A stretch of 15,885 bases of DNA from Actinomycetota bacterium (GCA_005883245.1 VAXT01000099.1:1-15885), one strand, 5' to 3'; shown: positions 8,183 to 14,025, counted from the stretch's first letter. Numbers and translations are program-made. The notes: generated by a model not told the origin, from the letters alone.

Positions 8183-8204
8183 TTCGTTCGGACCTTAGCG
8201 CCGC
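8183..8204. promoter_or_regulatory. 22-bp divergent start interval, topB / acyltransferase
   Basis: The two divergent start codons (ATG 8182 on minus, GTG 8205 on plus) are separated by only 22 bp. Any promoter for either gene must reach into the other gene. On the minus strand TAAGGT (plus 8193-8198) fits a TANNNT -10 box about 9 nt before the ATG, which would give a nearly leaderless message. No good ribosome binding site is seen for the plus gene. A leaderless arrangement is inferred. Confidence 0.3.
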
Positions 8205-8819
8205 GTGTCAACCTCACCGTTCTACTTCCTGGCAGCAATCGTGACCGGCCCGCCGGTTTGGCTGATCTTTCGGCTGCGGGTCTCCGGGAAGGAGCACATT
8301 CCACGCGAAGGCGGGTTTGTCCTCTCTGCGAACCACCTGTCGAACCTCGATCCCTGGCCGCTGGGACTGCCGTTGTTCCCGCATCGGCAGATTCGATTCA
8401 TGGCCAAGGCGGAGCTCTTTCGGTGGCCGCTCGGGCCCGTGATCAAGGCGGGCGGCGCGTTCCGGGTTCGTCGGGGACTCGGCGACGCCGAGGCGATCGA
8501 GACCGCCGTTCAACTCGCCCGCGAGGGTGAGGTGGTGGCGATCTTCCCGGAGGGGACGCGGCGCAAGAAGGGGCTCAAGAAGACGCGTCAGGCGCGGCCG
8601 CACACCGGAGCCGTACGCGTCGCGATGGAGGCGGGAGTCCCGCTCGTTCCGGCGGCGCTGGCGGGCACGGATCGCCTCAGCAGGCTCGGGCCGCTGCGGG
8701 TCGCCTACGGCACGCCGGTCGAGCTGGGCGACCTTCGTGACCGGGACGTGCGGAAGGCTGCCGAGATCGGGACGGAACGGCTGATGGCCGCGATTGCCGA
8801 GCTGGAGCAGGCGCTGTGA
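8205..8819 (+). CDS. plsC: PlsC-family 1-acylglycerol-3-phosphate acyltransferase
   Basis: This 204-residue enzyme probably transfers an acyl group to lysophosphatidic acid, giving phosphatidic acid for membrane lipids. The catalytic H-x4-D motif is HLSNLD (H44, D49). The substrate-binding motif FPEGTR is at 114-119, and the late block VPAALAGTD at 148-156. A hydrophobic N-terminal helix (about 5-25) should hold it on the membrane. The length is usual for a minimal PlsC protein. The start is GTG 8205, without a convincing ribosome site; a later GTG (codon 13) would cut into the N-terminal helix. The stop overlaps the next gene by 4 nt (GTGA). It may act on another lipid acceptor, since the family is broad. 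Confidence 0.9.
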   Translation: MSTSPFYFLAAIVTGPPVWLIFRLRVSGKEHIPREGGFVLSANHLSNLDPWPLGLPLFPHRQIRFMAKAELFRWPLGPVIKAGGAFRVRRGLGDAEAIETAVQLAREGEVVAIFPEGTRRKKGLKKTRQARPHTGAVRVAMEAGVPLVPAALAGTDRLSRLGPLRVAYGTPVELGDLRDRDVRKAAEIGTERLMAAIAELEQAL

Positions 8820-9652
8820 AGCCGCTCCTCGTCATCGACGGCGACTCGCTCGCGCACCGCGCCTACCACGCGCTGCCGAAGACGATCAAGCGCGCCGGCG
8901 GCAGGCCTTCGGGGGCGATCGTCGGGTTCACGAACTTCCTCACGCGCCTCTGGGACGCCGAGGAGCCGTGCGCTGTCGTCGTCGGCTGGGACACGCTCGA
9001 GATTCCCACGTACCGCCACGAGGCGTTCGAGGGCTATCAGAGCGGACGCGTCTTCGACCCAGCCTTGCTCGAGCAGCTCCCGTTGCTGCCCGAGCTCGTG
9101 CAGGCGTTGGGGTTCACGGTCGGGAAAGCGCCGGGGTACGAGGCGGACGACTTCCTGGCTGCGGCAGTGGCGGCGGCGAAAGAGAAGCGCTGGCCGGCGC
9201 TCGTCGTCACCTCGGACCGCGACTCGTTCCAGCTTGCGTCCAGGACCGTGACGATTTTGACGCCGACCCGAGGCGTCAGCGAGCTGGCCCGGATCGGCCC
9301 GGACGAGGTTCGCGAGCGCTACGACGTCGAGCCGAAGCAGGTGCCCGACTTCATCGCGCTGCGCGGCGACCCCTCGGACAAGCTGCCGGGCGCGCCGGGC
9401 ATCGGGCCGAAGGGAGCAGCCCAGCTCCTGCGCGAGTACGGAACGCTGGAGCGCGCTCTGAAGGCAGGACGATTCGCGCCGATTGCGGAGGACTTGCGTC
9501 TCTACCGGCGAATCGCGACGTTGGACGCCTCTGCCCCTCTCTCTCCCCTCGAAAGACAGTCCCCACTGTGGGCGGAGGCGTCCCGCCTCCTCAGTGACTG
9601 GGGCATGAACCAGATGGCCGAGCGCCTCGCGGCGCGCGCCGAGCCCAAGTAA
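8816..9652 (+). CDS. Stand-alone 5'-3' exonuclease (DNA polymerase I N-terminal/FEN family)
   Basis: This 278-residue metal-dependent nuclease of the flap-endonuclease family lacks any polymerase domain. Acidic ligands are visible in VIDGDSLAHRAYHAL (D8, D10), YEADDFLAA (E109, D111, D112), VTSDRDSFQL (D134, D136) and RGDPSDKLPG (D185, D188). The helix-hairpin-helix DNA-binding part is PGAPGIGPKGAAQLL (191-205). It may remove RNA primers or 5' flaps, beside or instead of the exonuclease domain of DNA polymerase I. It starts at GTG 8816, inside the stop of the acyltransferase gene, so translation is probably coupled. Pairing with a lipid enzyme may be only promoter sharing. Confidence 0.91.
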   Translation: MKPLLVIDGDSLAHRAYHALPKTIKRAGGRPSGAIVGFTNFLTRLWDAEEPCAVVVGWDTLEIPTYRHEAFEGYQSGRVFDPALLEQLPLLPELVQALGFTVGKAPGYEADDFLAAAVAAAKEKRWPALVVTSDRDSFQLASRTVTILTPTRGVSELARIGPDEVRERYDVEPKQVPDFIALRGDPSDKLPGAPGIGPKGAAQLLREYGTLERALKAGRFAPIAEDLRLYRRIATLDASAPLSPLERQSPLWAEASRLLSDWGMNQMAERLAARAEPK

Positions 9653-9663
9653 CACTGTGTTAC
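9649..9663. promoter_or_regulatory. 15-bp perfect palindrome, possible operator
   Basis: GTAACAC-T-GTGTTAC has 7-bp arms and a single central base. It overlaps the stop codon of the exonuclease gene and ends 10 bp before the GTG start of the deacetylase-like gene. Its size and symmetry suit a dimeric repressor of the TetR or GntR kind, but no regulator is assigned. The loop is too short for an RNA hairpin of full length, which favours a DNA-level site. Confidence 0.45.
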
Positions 9664-9673
9664 AAGGCGGGTC

Positions 9674-10479
9674 GTGGAGGTTCTGAGCCATCTCGACCTC
9701 GTTCGGCTGCACCCGACCGGGCATCATCCGGATACACCGCGGCGGATCGAGGTGCTCCTCGACGCCGTCGGGGAGTTCAGCGAAGCGGAGCCGGCGTCAG
9801 AGGACCAGGTCACGCGCTGCCATGCGCCGGAGTACGTCGCGAGCATCCGGGAGCTGAAGAAGCCGACCTGGCTCGACGGCGACACGATCGCGTCCGGGAC
9901 GACGTACGAAGCGGCGCTCCTCGCCGCCGGGATCTCGATCGCCGCGGTCGAGCGCGGCGGGTTCGCGCTCGTCAGGCCGCCGGGACACCACGCGCGGCCC
10001 CGTGCGGCAATGGGCTTCTGCGTCTTCGACAACGTGGCGATCGCGGCCCGCCACGCCCTGACCGAGCTCGACCTCGGCGGCCCGCCACGCCCAGGCCGAG
10101 CTCGATCTCGAGCGGGTGGCGATCGTCGACTGGGACGTCCACCACGGGAACGGGCGGGCCGGACGACCAGAACGACACCACGCTCAACGTCCCGCTCTCG
10201 GCCGGGTGCGGCGACGAGGACTACGAGCGCGCCTTCGATCACGTCGTCGAGCCGGCGCTGCGCGCATTCGAGCCTGAGCTCGTCATCGTCTCCGCGGGCT
10301 TCGACGCGCACACGGAGGATCCGCTCGCGTCGATGAACGTCACCGAGGACGGGTTCCGCGAGCTCGCACGGCGCAGCGCGGCACTGGCCCCGCGGGCCGC
10401 GGCCGTGCTCGAAGGCGGCTATAACCTGAGCACGCTGCCGAGGCTCGTCGCCACGGCGCTGGAGGGCTTCCGGGCGTAG
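9674..10479 (+). pseudogene. Histone-deacetylase-like (AcuC/HDAC family) gene broken by two frame changes
   Basis: The family consists of zinc-dependent deacetylases of acetylated lysines, acetylpolyamines or related amides. The first part reads well from GTG 9674 (AAGG 6 nt upstream): HPTGHHPDTPRRIEVLL, then the active-site motif RPPGHHA (101-107) and MGFCVFDNVAIAARHAL. A 34-bp duplication then shifts the frame by one. The next segment (about 10,110-10,154) gives ERVAIVDWDVHHGNG, with zinc ligands D and H. A second shift follows, and the rest reads GGPDDQNDTTLNVPLSAG, SAGFDAH and VLEGGYNLS to the TAG at 10,477-10,479. About 26 residues that normally lie between HHGNG and the second half are missing. 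As it stands the protein cannot be made intact. Sequencing or assembly error is a serious alternative. Confidence 0.85.
10043..10110 (+). repeat. 34-bp imperfect tandem duplication inside the deacetylase-like gene
   Basis: Copy 1 (10,043-10,076) and copy 2 (10,077-10,110) are head-to-tail and differ at 3 of 34 positions. Both start GCGGCCCGCCACGCCC-like and end GAGCTCGA(C/T)CTCG. Copy 1 encodes ARHALTELDL and copy 2 ARHAQAELDL in the shifted frame. Since 34 is not a multiple of 3, the duplication alone breaks the reading frame. Removing either copy would restore the normal join to RVAIVDWDVHHGNG. The mismatches suggest an older duplication, or two strain variants joined during assembly. Confidence 0.9.
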
Positions 10480-10489
10480 CCGTGCCGTT

Positions 10490-10507
10490 CGCGGGGTAGT
10501 TCCCGCG
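10490..10507 (+). promoter_or_regulatory. Hairpin directly before the SDR start codon
   Basis: CGCGGG and CCCGCG are perfect 6-bp arms around GTAGTT. The 3' arm ends one base before the ATG at 10,509. There is no T-run, and the only G-rich stretch that could serve as a ribosome site (GGGG) is inside the stem. It could limit translation of the next gene or mark the 3' end of the broken deacetylase message. In GC-rich DNA a 6-bp stem can also arise by chance. Confidence 0.35.
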
Positions 10508-10508
10508 C

Positions 10509-11279
10509 ATGGAGCTTCAGGGAAAGGTCGCCCTCGTCACCGGAGCGGGCGCCGCCGGCACGGGTCGGGCGATCGCACGAGCGCTCGCTGAGCGTGAGGC
10601 TGCCGTCGTTGTCAACGACCTCGAGGAGGCCGGCGGGCTCGAGACGGTTCACCTGATCGAATCGGCCGGAGGCAGGTCCGCCTTCGTCCACGCTGACATC
10701 ACCCGGGAAGACGAGATCCGCAGGGCGATCCAGTTCGCCGTCGACACGTTCGGCGGGCTCGACGTCCTCGTCAACAACGCAGGCGGCACGCCCAAACCGC
10801 ACTTTCCGGACGCGACCAGCGAGCACTGGGGCCGAACCCTCGACCTCAACCTCCGCGGACCGATGCTCGCGATCCAGCACGCGCTCCCCGAGCTGCGGGC
10901 GAGGGGCGGCGGAGCCGTCGTCAACATCTCCTCGGTTGCGGGCCTCGGCTGGCGGCCGCACAGCTCACCCGAGTACTCGGCGGCGAAGGCGGGCCTCGCG
11001 CGGCTGACGGCGACCCTGGCACCGCTGGCCGAGCGAGATGCCGTCCGCGTGAGCTGCATCGTCCCGAACTGGATCGGTACCGAAGAGGTCCTGGCGCAGA
11101 TCGCGGCCATGCCCGACGAGGAGCGGGCCGAGGTGCCCGACGTCCCGACAAGCCCCGAGCAAATCGCCGAGCTGGCGGTCGAGCTCGTCGAAGACGAGGG
11201 CGCGGCGGGCCGCGTCTATGTCTGGTGGACGGGCCGGGAGCCGAAGGCGATTCCGCTGGACGATCTGCCCGGGGATTGA
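10509..11279 (+). CDS. Short-chain dehydrogenase/reductase (SDR) family oxidoreductase
   Basis: This 256-residue classical SDR is an NAD(P)-dependent oxidoreductase with a Rossmann fold. The cofactor loop is TGAGAAGTG (11-19), NNAG is at 89-92, and the catalytic set is N114 (LDLNLRG), S142 (NISSVAG), Y156 and K160 (YSAAK). Acidic D37 (VVVNDLEE) after the second strand favours NAD over NADP, by general SDR rules. The C-terminal half is shorter and more acidic than in FabG-like members and ends EPKAIPLDDLPGD, so the substrate is not predictable. The start is ATG 10,509, 29 bp after the end of the broken deacetylase gene. No clear ribosome site is seen, and a hairpin abuts the start. The gene is intact. 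Confidence 0.9.
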   Translation: MELQGKVALVTGAGAAGTGRAIARALAEREAAVVVNDLEEAGGLETVHLIESAGGRSAFVHADITREDEIRRAIQFAVDTFGGLDVLVNNAGGTPKPHFPDATSEHWGRTLDLNLRGPMLAIQHALPELRARGGGAVVNISSVAGLGWRPHSSPEYSAAKAGLARLTATLAPLAERDAVRVSCIVPNWIGTEEVLAQIAAMPDEERAEVPDVPTSPEQIAELAVELVEDEGAAGRVYVWWTGREPKAIPLDDLPGD

Positions 11280-11304
11280 TCCGAGCCGGTCTTTGACGTA
11301 CCCT
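11276..11304 (+). promoter_or_regulatory. Candidate promoter for the rsgA leader transcript
   Basis: TTGATC (11,276-11,281) and TACCCT (11,299-11,304) are spaced exactly 17 bp apart and fit a sigma-70 -35 box and an actinobacterial TANNNT -10 box. The -35 overlaps the TGA stop of the SDR gene. A transcript would start near 11,311, about 13 nt before the strong ribosome site of the 14-codon leader frame. A nearby TTGACG (11,293-11,298) has no matching -10. Confidence 0.4.
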
Positions 11305-11338
11305 GAACGAACGACCCGCGACGAAAGGAGGTTCGACG

Positions 11339-11383
11339 ATGACTGAGTTCTCCGTTGCCCGAGCCTCCGGTCGCGCCCGCTAG
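11339..11383 (+). CDS. 14-codon leader peptide upstream of rsgA
   Basis: A near-perfect ribosome binding site, AAAGGAGG (11,324-11,331), lies 7 nt before ATG 11,339. The frame encodes MTEFSVARASGRAR and stops at TAG 11,381-11,383. It is one of the best ribosome sites in the window, which argues that this small frame is translated. The C-terminus is basic (Arg-Ala-Arg before the stop). A terminator-like hairpin begins 29 nt after the stop codon, and rsgA begins 33 nt after that hairpin. The last codons contain CGCCCG (11,374-11,379), identical to most of the hairpin's 5' arm, so translation of this frame could decide which RNA structure forms. A cis-acting leader peptide is the best reading; I do not recognise the peptide itself. 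Confidence 0.55.
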   Translation: MTEFSVARASGRAR

Positions 11384-11412
11384 CACGCGGTACTCCTGAG
11401 GCTCAGCGTCCG

Positions 11413-11440
11413 CGCCCGGACCACCGGGCGGTTTCGTGTT
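11413..11440 (+). terminator. Terminator-like attenuator hairpin before rsgA
   Basis: CGCCCGG (11,413-11,419) and CCGGGCG (11,424-11,430) form a perfect 7-bp GC stem with loop ACCA, followed by GTTTCGTGTT, a moderate T-rich tail. It lies inside the transcript leader, before the rsgA ribosome site, so it would act as an attenuator rather than at a gene end. The 3' arm can pair instead with CGCCCG at 11,374-11,379 in the leader frame, which would be an antiterminator. The short T-run makes efficient termination uncertain. Confidence 0.5.
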
Positions 11441-11462
11441 CTCACAGCCAAAGGAGCTCGTT

Positions 11463-12503
11463 TTGAACCTGCAAGACCTCGGCTGGGACGCGTTCTTCGC
11501 AGACGCGTTCGGGCCATACGCAGCAGAAGACTTCATCCCCGCGCGGGTCTCCGCGCGACACCACGGGCCGTGCGAGCTGATCACGGAGCGCGGCCGCATG
11601 GGCGGCGTCCCGGCCGGGAAGCTGTCCGAGCAGGACCTGCCCGCAGTCGGCGACTGGGTCGCGGTCCGTCCGCTCGACGGCGAGCGCAAAGCCGTCATCG
11701 AAGCCGTCCTTCCCCGGCGCACGTCCTTCACCCGCAAGGAGGCCTGGCAGCGAACCGTGGCGCAGGTCGTGGCCTCGAACGTGGACACGGTGTTCGTCGT
11801 CACCGCCTTCGGATTCGACCTCAACCCGAGGCGGCTCGAGCGCTACCTGACCGCGGCCTGGGACAGCGGATCGGCCCCGGTCGTCGTCGTCAACAAGAGC
11901 GACACCGTGGATGATCCGACGGTCGAGCTGATCGAGATCGAGCCGGTCACGATGGGCGTGCCCGTGCACGCGGTCAGCGCGGTCTCCGGGGAAGGCCTCC
12001 AAGACCTCGACCCGTATCTCCAACAGGGCCAGACGATCGCTCTCCTCGGCTCGTCGGGAGTCGGGAAGTCGACTCTCGTGAACCGCTTCGCCGGACGCGA
12101 GGTGCTGGCCACCTCCGAAACGAGCGCAGCCGGGCGCGGGCGGCACACGACGAGCCACCGCGAGCTCGTCCCGCTTCCCTCCGGCGCGGTCCTCCTCGAC
12201 ACGCCCGGAATGCGCGAGCTTCAGCTCTGGGCCGATGAGCAGGTGCTGGACACGACCTTCTCCGAGATCAGCGAGCTGGCCACGGAGTGCAGGTTCTCCG
12301 ACTGTGCGCACGAGTCAGAGCCTGGCTGCGCCATCCGTCGGGCGCTCAACGACGGGACGCTCTCACGGGAACGCTGGGACAGCTATTGCAAGCTCCAGCG
12401 CGAGCTGCGGGCGCTGGCGATTCGCAAGGACGCGCGGCTGCGCTCGCAGGCGCGCAAGGAGCGGGCGAGGTTCGCGAGGAGCCGGAGAAAGACGGCCTAC
12501 TGA
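11463..12503 (+). CDS. rsgA: Ribosome small-subunit-dependent GTPase RsgA
   Basis: This circularly permuted GTPase helps mature the 30S ribosomal subunit. With TTG 11,463 as start it has 346 residues. An N-terminal OB-fold region (about 25-85) is followed by the GTPase motifs in permuted order: G4 NKSD (144-147), G5 SAVSGEG (172-178), G1 GSSGVGKST (196-204), a switch region GRGRHTTSHREL, and G3 DTPG (246-249). The C-terminal zinc site is C276, C281, H283 and C289. The tail is strongly basic and may touch rRNA. TTG is chosen because AAAGGAG (11,450-11,456) lies 6 nt upstream; a longer in-frame start near 11,436 would lie in the attenuator tail. It overlaps the convergent VOC gene by 7 bp. Expression may be controlled by the leader peptide and hairpin upstream. 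Confidence 0.95.
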   Translation: MNLQDLGWDAFFADAFGPYAAEDFIPARVSARHHGPCELITERGRMGGVPAGKLSEQDLPAVGDWVAVRPLDGERKAVIEAVLPRRTSFTRKEAWQRTVAQVVASNVDTVFVVTAFGFDLNPRRLERYLTAAWDSGSAPVVVVNKSDTVDDPTVELIEIEPVTMGVPVHAVSAVSGEGLQDLDPYLQQGQTIALLGSSGVGKSTLVNRFAGREVLATSETSAAGRGRHTTSHRELVPLPSGAVLLDTPGMRELQLWADEQVLDTTFSEISELATECRFSDCAHESEPGCAIRRALNDGTLSRERWDSYCKLQRELRALAIRKDARLRSQARKERARFARSRRKTAY

Positions 12504-12886
12504 GCGGGCAGCGCGGCGTACAGGTTGATCGACACGCCGTTCGGATCGAGGAGCAGCGCGTAGCGCTGTCCCCAGAACGCATCCCAGGGTTCCTTCTCGC
12601 CCTCGAACCCCGCCTCTGTCACACGCGAGTACATCTCGTCGACCTCGGCCGGGCTCTCGCACTCGAACGCCAGCGAGATCTGGTTGCCGTCCTTGCGGCT
12701 CCAGTCGTCGATGAAGCTCCGCATCGTCTCCTCGCTGTCGAGCATGAAGCGCACCCCGTTCGGCAGGACCGTGTCGACGTGCCCCTCGCCCGGCGTCTCC
12801 GGGACGTCGAGCCCGAGGAGCCGATAGAAGCGGATCGACTCGGCCATGTCCGACGCAACGACCCCGATCGCGTTCAGCTGCGGCAT
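12497..12886 (-). CDS. VOC (glyoxalase/bleomycin-resistance) family protein
   Basis: This 129-residue vicinal-oxygen-chelate protein has two beta-alpha-beta-beta-beta modules. Module 1 starts LNAIGVVASDMAESIRFYR, a typical opening with the FYR helix and the following LGL. Module 2 includes ISLAFECESPAEVDEMYSRV and closes with LLLDPNGVSINLYA. The family covers glyoxalases, dioxygenases and drug-binding proteins; metal-ligand positions are not clear enough here to pick one. The start is ATG 12,886, with no strong ribosome site. The broken cyclase C-terminal fragment ends 6 nt upstream on the same strand, so the two probably formed an operon. The 3' end overlaps rsgA tail-to-tail by 7 bp. Confidence 0.88.
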   Translation of the reverse strand: MPQLNAIGVVASDMAESIRFYRLLGLDVPETPGEGHVDTVLPNGVRFMLDSEETMRSFIDDWSRKDGNQISLAFECESPAEVDEMYSRVTEAGFEGEKEPWDAFWGQRYALLLDPNGVSINLYAALPAQ

Positions 12887-12892
12887 CGGTCT

Positions 12893-13131
12893 TCATTCAA
12901 TCGGAAACCGGAAGCTCGGGCCGGGGGCAGCCGCCGTCATCGCCTCGTCGCGGACGGCGACGACGTTGAACGCCGTGACCGGTCGCCGGAACCCTTTGAG
13001 CGTGAACCGGCCGGCCGACTCGACGTCGATGGCGTCTTCGACCTCTGCGTGGAGGCGCTGCGAGATCAGGATCTGGCCGGCGGTCGCCTCGTCGGCGAGG
13101 CGAGATTCGTCACCGCCCCGATCGCCGCGTA
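12893..13131 (-). pseudogene. Class III adenylate/guanylate cyclase, C-terminal fragment
   Basis: This is the end of a class III nucleotide cyclase catalytic domain, the enzyme type that makes cAMP or cGMP. From the junction near 13,131 it reads NYAAIGAVTNLAS, then in the next frame LADEATAGQILISQRLHAEV, GRFTLKGFRRPVTAFNVVAV and a tail ending FRFPIE before TGA 12,893-12,895. A change of frame near 13,095-13,102 is best explained by loss of about 7 nt between two CTCGC repeats, at the N-x3-R segment that holds transition-state residues. No start or upstream cyclase sequence exists on this strand. The stop lies 6 nt from the VOC start, which marks the minus strand as the original orientation. 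Confidence 0.8.
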
Positions 13132-13132
13132 G

Positions 13133-13381
13133 TTGCGGTTCCTCTCGCCCCAGCTGGCGGAGGCGATCGTTTCCTCGGGCGACGAGTCGATCCTGCGCAG
13201 CCACAGACGTCGTCGAGCCCGAGGAGCTGATGCGCGTGCTCGCGGAGTTCCACGGCACGATCGGCGGTCTCGTCGGCCGGTTCGACGCGACGGTCGGCTT
13301 CATCGAGGGCGACGGCGTCCAGCTCTTCTTCAACGACCCGATCGAGGTGCCGGATCCGGCCATGCGGCCGTGCGCCTCGGC
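13133..13381 (+). pseudogene. Class III adenylate/guanylate cyclase, N-terminal fragment (inverted)
   Basis: This is the front part of a class III cyclase domain on the plus strand, head-to-head with its C-terminal counterpart. It opens with RFLSPQLAEAIVSSGDE and SILRSHRR, the linker that usually precedes FxDxxGFT. That FxDxxGFT core with the first metal aspartate is absent. After a frame change near 13,205-13,212 it continues DVVEPEELMRVLAEFHGTIG, FDATVGFIEGDGVQLFFND (second metal aspartate present) and PDPAMR. A 1-nt loss near 13,366 would explain the next shift, to AVRLG, where sequence from another gene begins. Upstream sensor domains, common in this group, are missing. It is not expected to be active. 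Confidence 0.8.
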
Positions 13382-14014
13382 CGTCGCTGGGCGGAGGACT
13401 ACAACGAGGTCAAGGAGATCGGCTCGAGAACGAGCACGACCCGCACGCCGGAGCAGACGCTGGCCGCCCGTTTCTGGGGCGAGCCTCCGGTCCAACAGGC
13501 GCACGCGGCCTTCCGCAGGTTCATCGCAGACCACGGGCTCGACGTCGCCGATGCGTCACGGTTCATGGCGATGACCACGGTGACCGCGGCCGACGGGCTG
13601 ATCACCTGTTTCGACGCCAAGTACCACTACGCGTTCTGGCGTCCGATCACCGCGATCCGGGCCGGCGACACCGACGGCAACGACGCCACCGCCCCCGACC
13701 CGAACTGGCTGCCCCTGCTACCGGCGACACCGAACCACCCGGAGTATCCGAGCGCTCACGCCTGCGCGACCACGGGGATCGGCCTGGCGATCGCGAAGTT
13801 CCTCGGCACGCGAGACATCGACTTCACCGTGCCCAGCATCACCGGGCTCGGAGACCGCCATTTCGACCAGCTGAGTGACCTCGAGTACGAAGTCACCAAC
13901 GCACGGGTCTGGGGCGGCATCCACTTCCGCACCGCCATCGAAGATGGATCCCAGATCGGAAAGAAAGTGGCGCACGACGTGCTCGCTCATCACTTCCACA
14001 ACGCCAGGAGATAA
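13382..14014 (+). pseudogene. Vanadium haloperoxidase/PAP2-like protein, C-terminal part fused to cyclase remnant
   Basis: This is the C-terminal about 210 residues of a vanadium-dependent haloperoxidase-like (PAP2 superfamily) protein, an oxidant-using halogenase or acid-phosphatase fold. All three oxyanion-binding motifs are present: K-x6-RP (KYHYAFWRP), the PSGH-like HPEYPSAH (alanine in place of glycine) and R-x5-H (RVWGGIH). The first recognisable family sequence is YNEVKEIGSRTSTTRTPEQ. The N-terminal helices, usually well over 100 residues, are missing; cyclase sequence stands in their place. An open frame from TTG 13,133 runs through to the stop at 14,014 and could in theory give a 293-residue chimera, but part of it is out-of-frame cyclase. 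Called a truncated gene; an assembly join is possible. Confidence 0.75.
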
Positions 14015-14025
14015 CAACCGCCGAG

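Noticed and set aside
8206..8211. Perfect TTGACA (minus strand) just upstream of topB
   Set aside because: A -10 box at 17 bp would fall on or beside the topB start codon, and the only TANNNT box is 8 bp away. Probably coincidental, since it also forms the first codons of the acyltransferase gene.
11396..11406. CTGAG-G-CTCAG dyad in the rsgA leader
   Set aside because: A one-base loop cannot form; the usable stem is only 4 bp. Not counted as a structure.
11436..11462. Longer RsgA start near 11,436
   Set aside because: It lies in the tail of the terminator-like hairpin and lacks a ribosome site; TTG 11,463 has AAAGGAG at 6 nt.
12893..13534. A single 213-codon minus-strand gene across the scrambled locus
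   Set aside because: Only its last ~75 codons look like cyclase; the front part is antisense to the inverted cyclase fragment and the haloperoxidase, with no homology seen.
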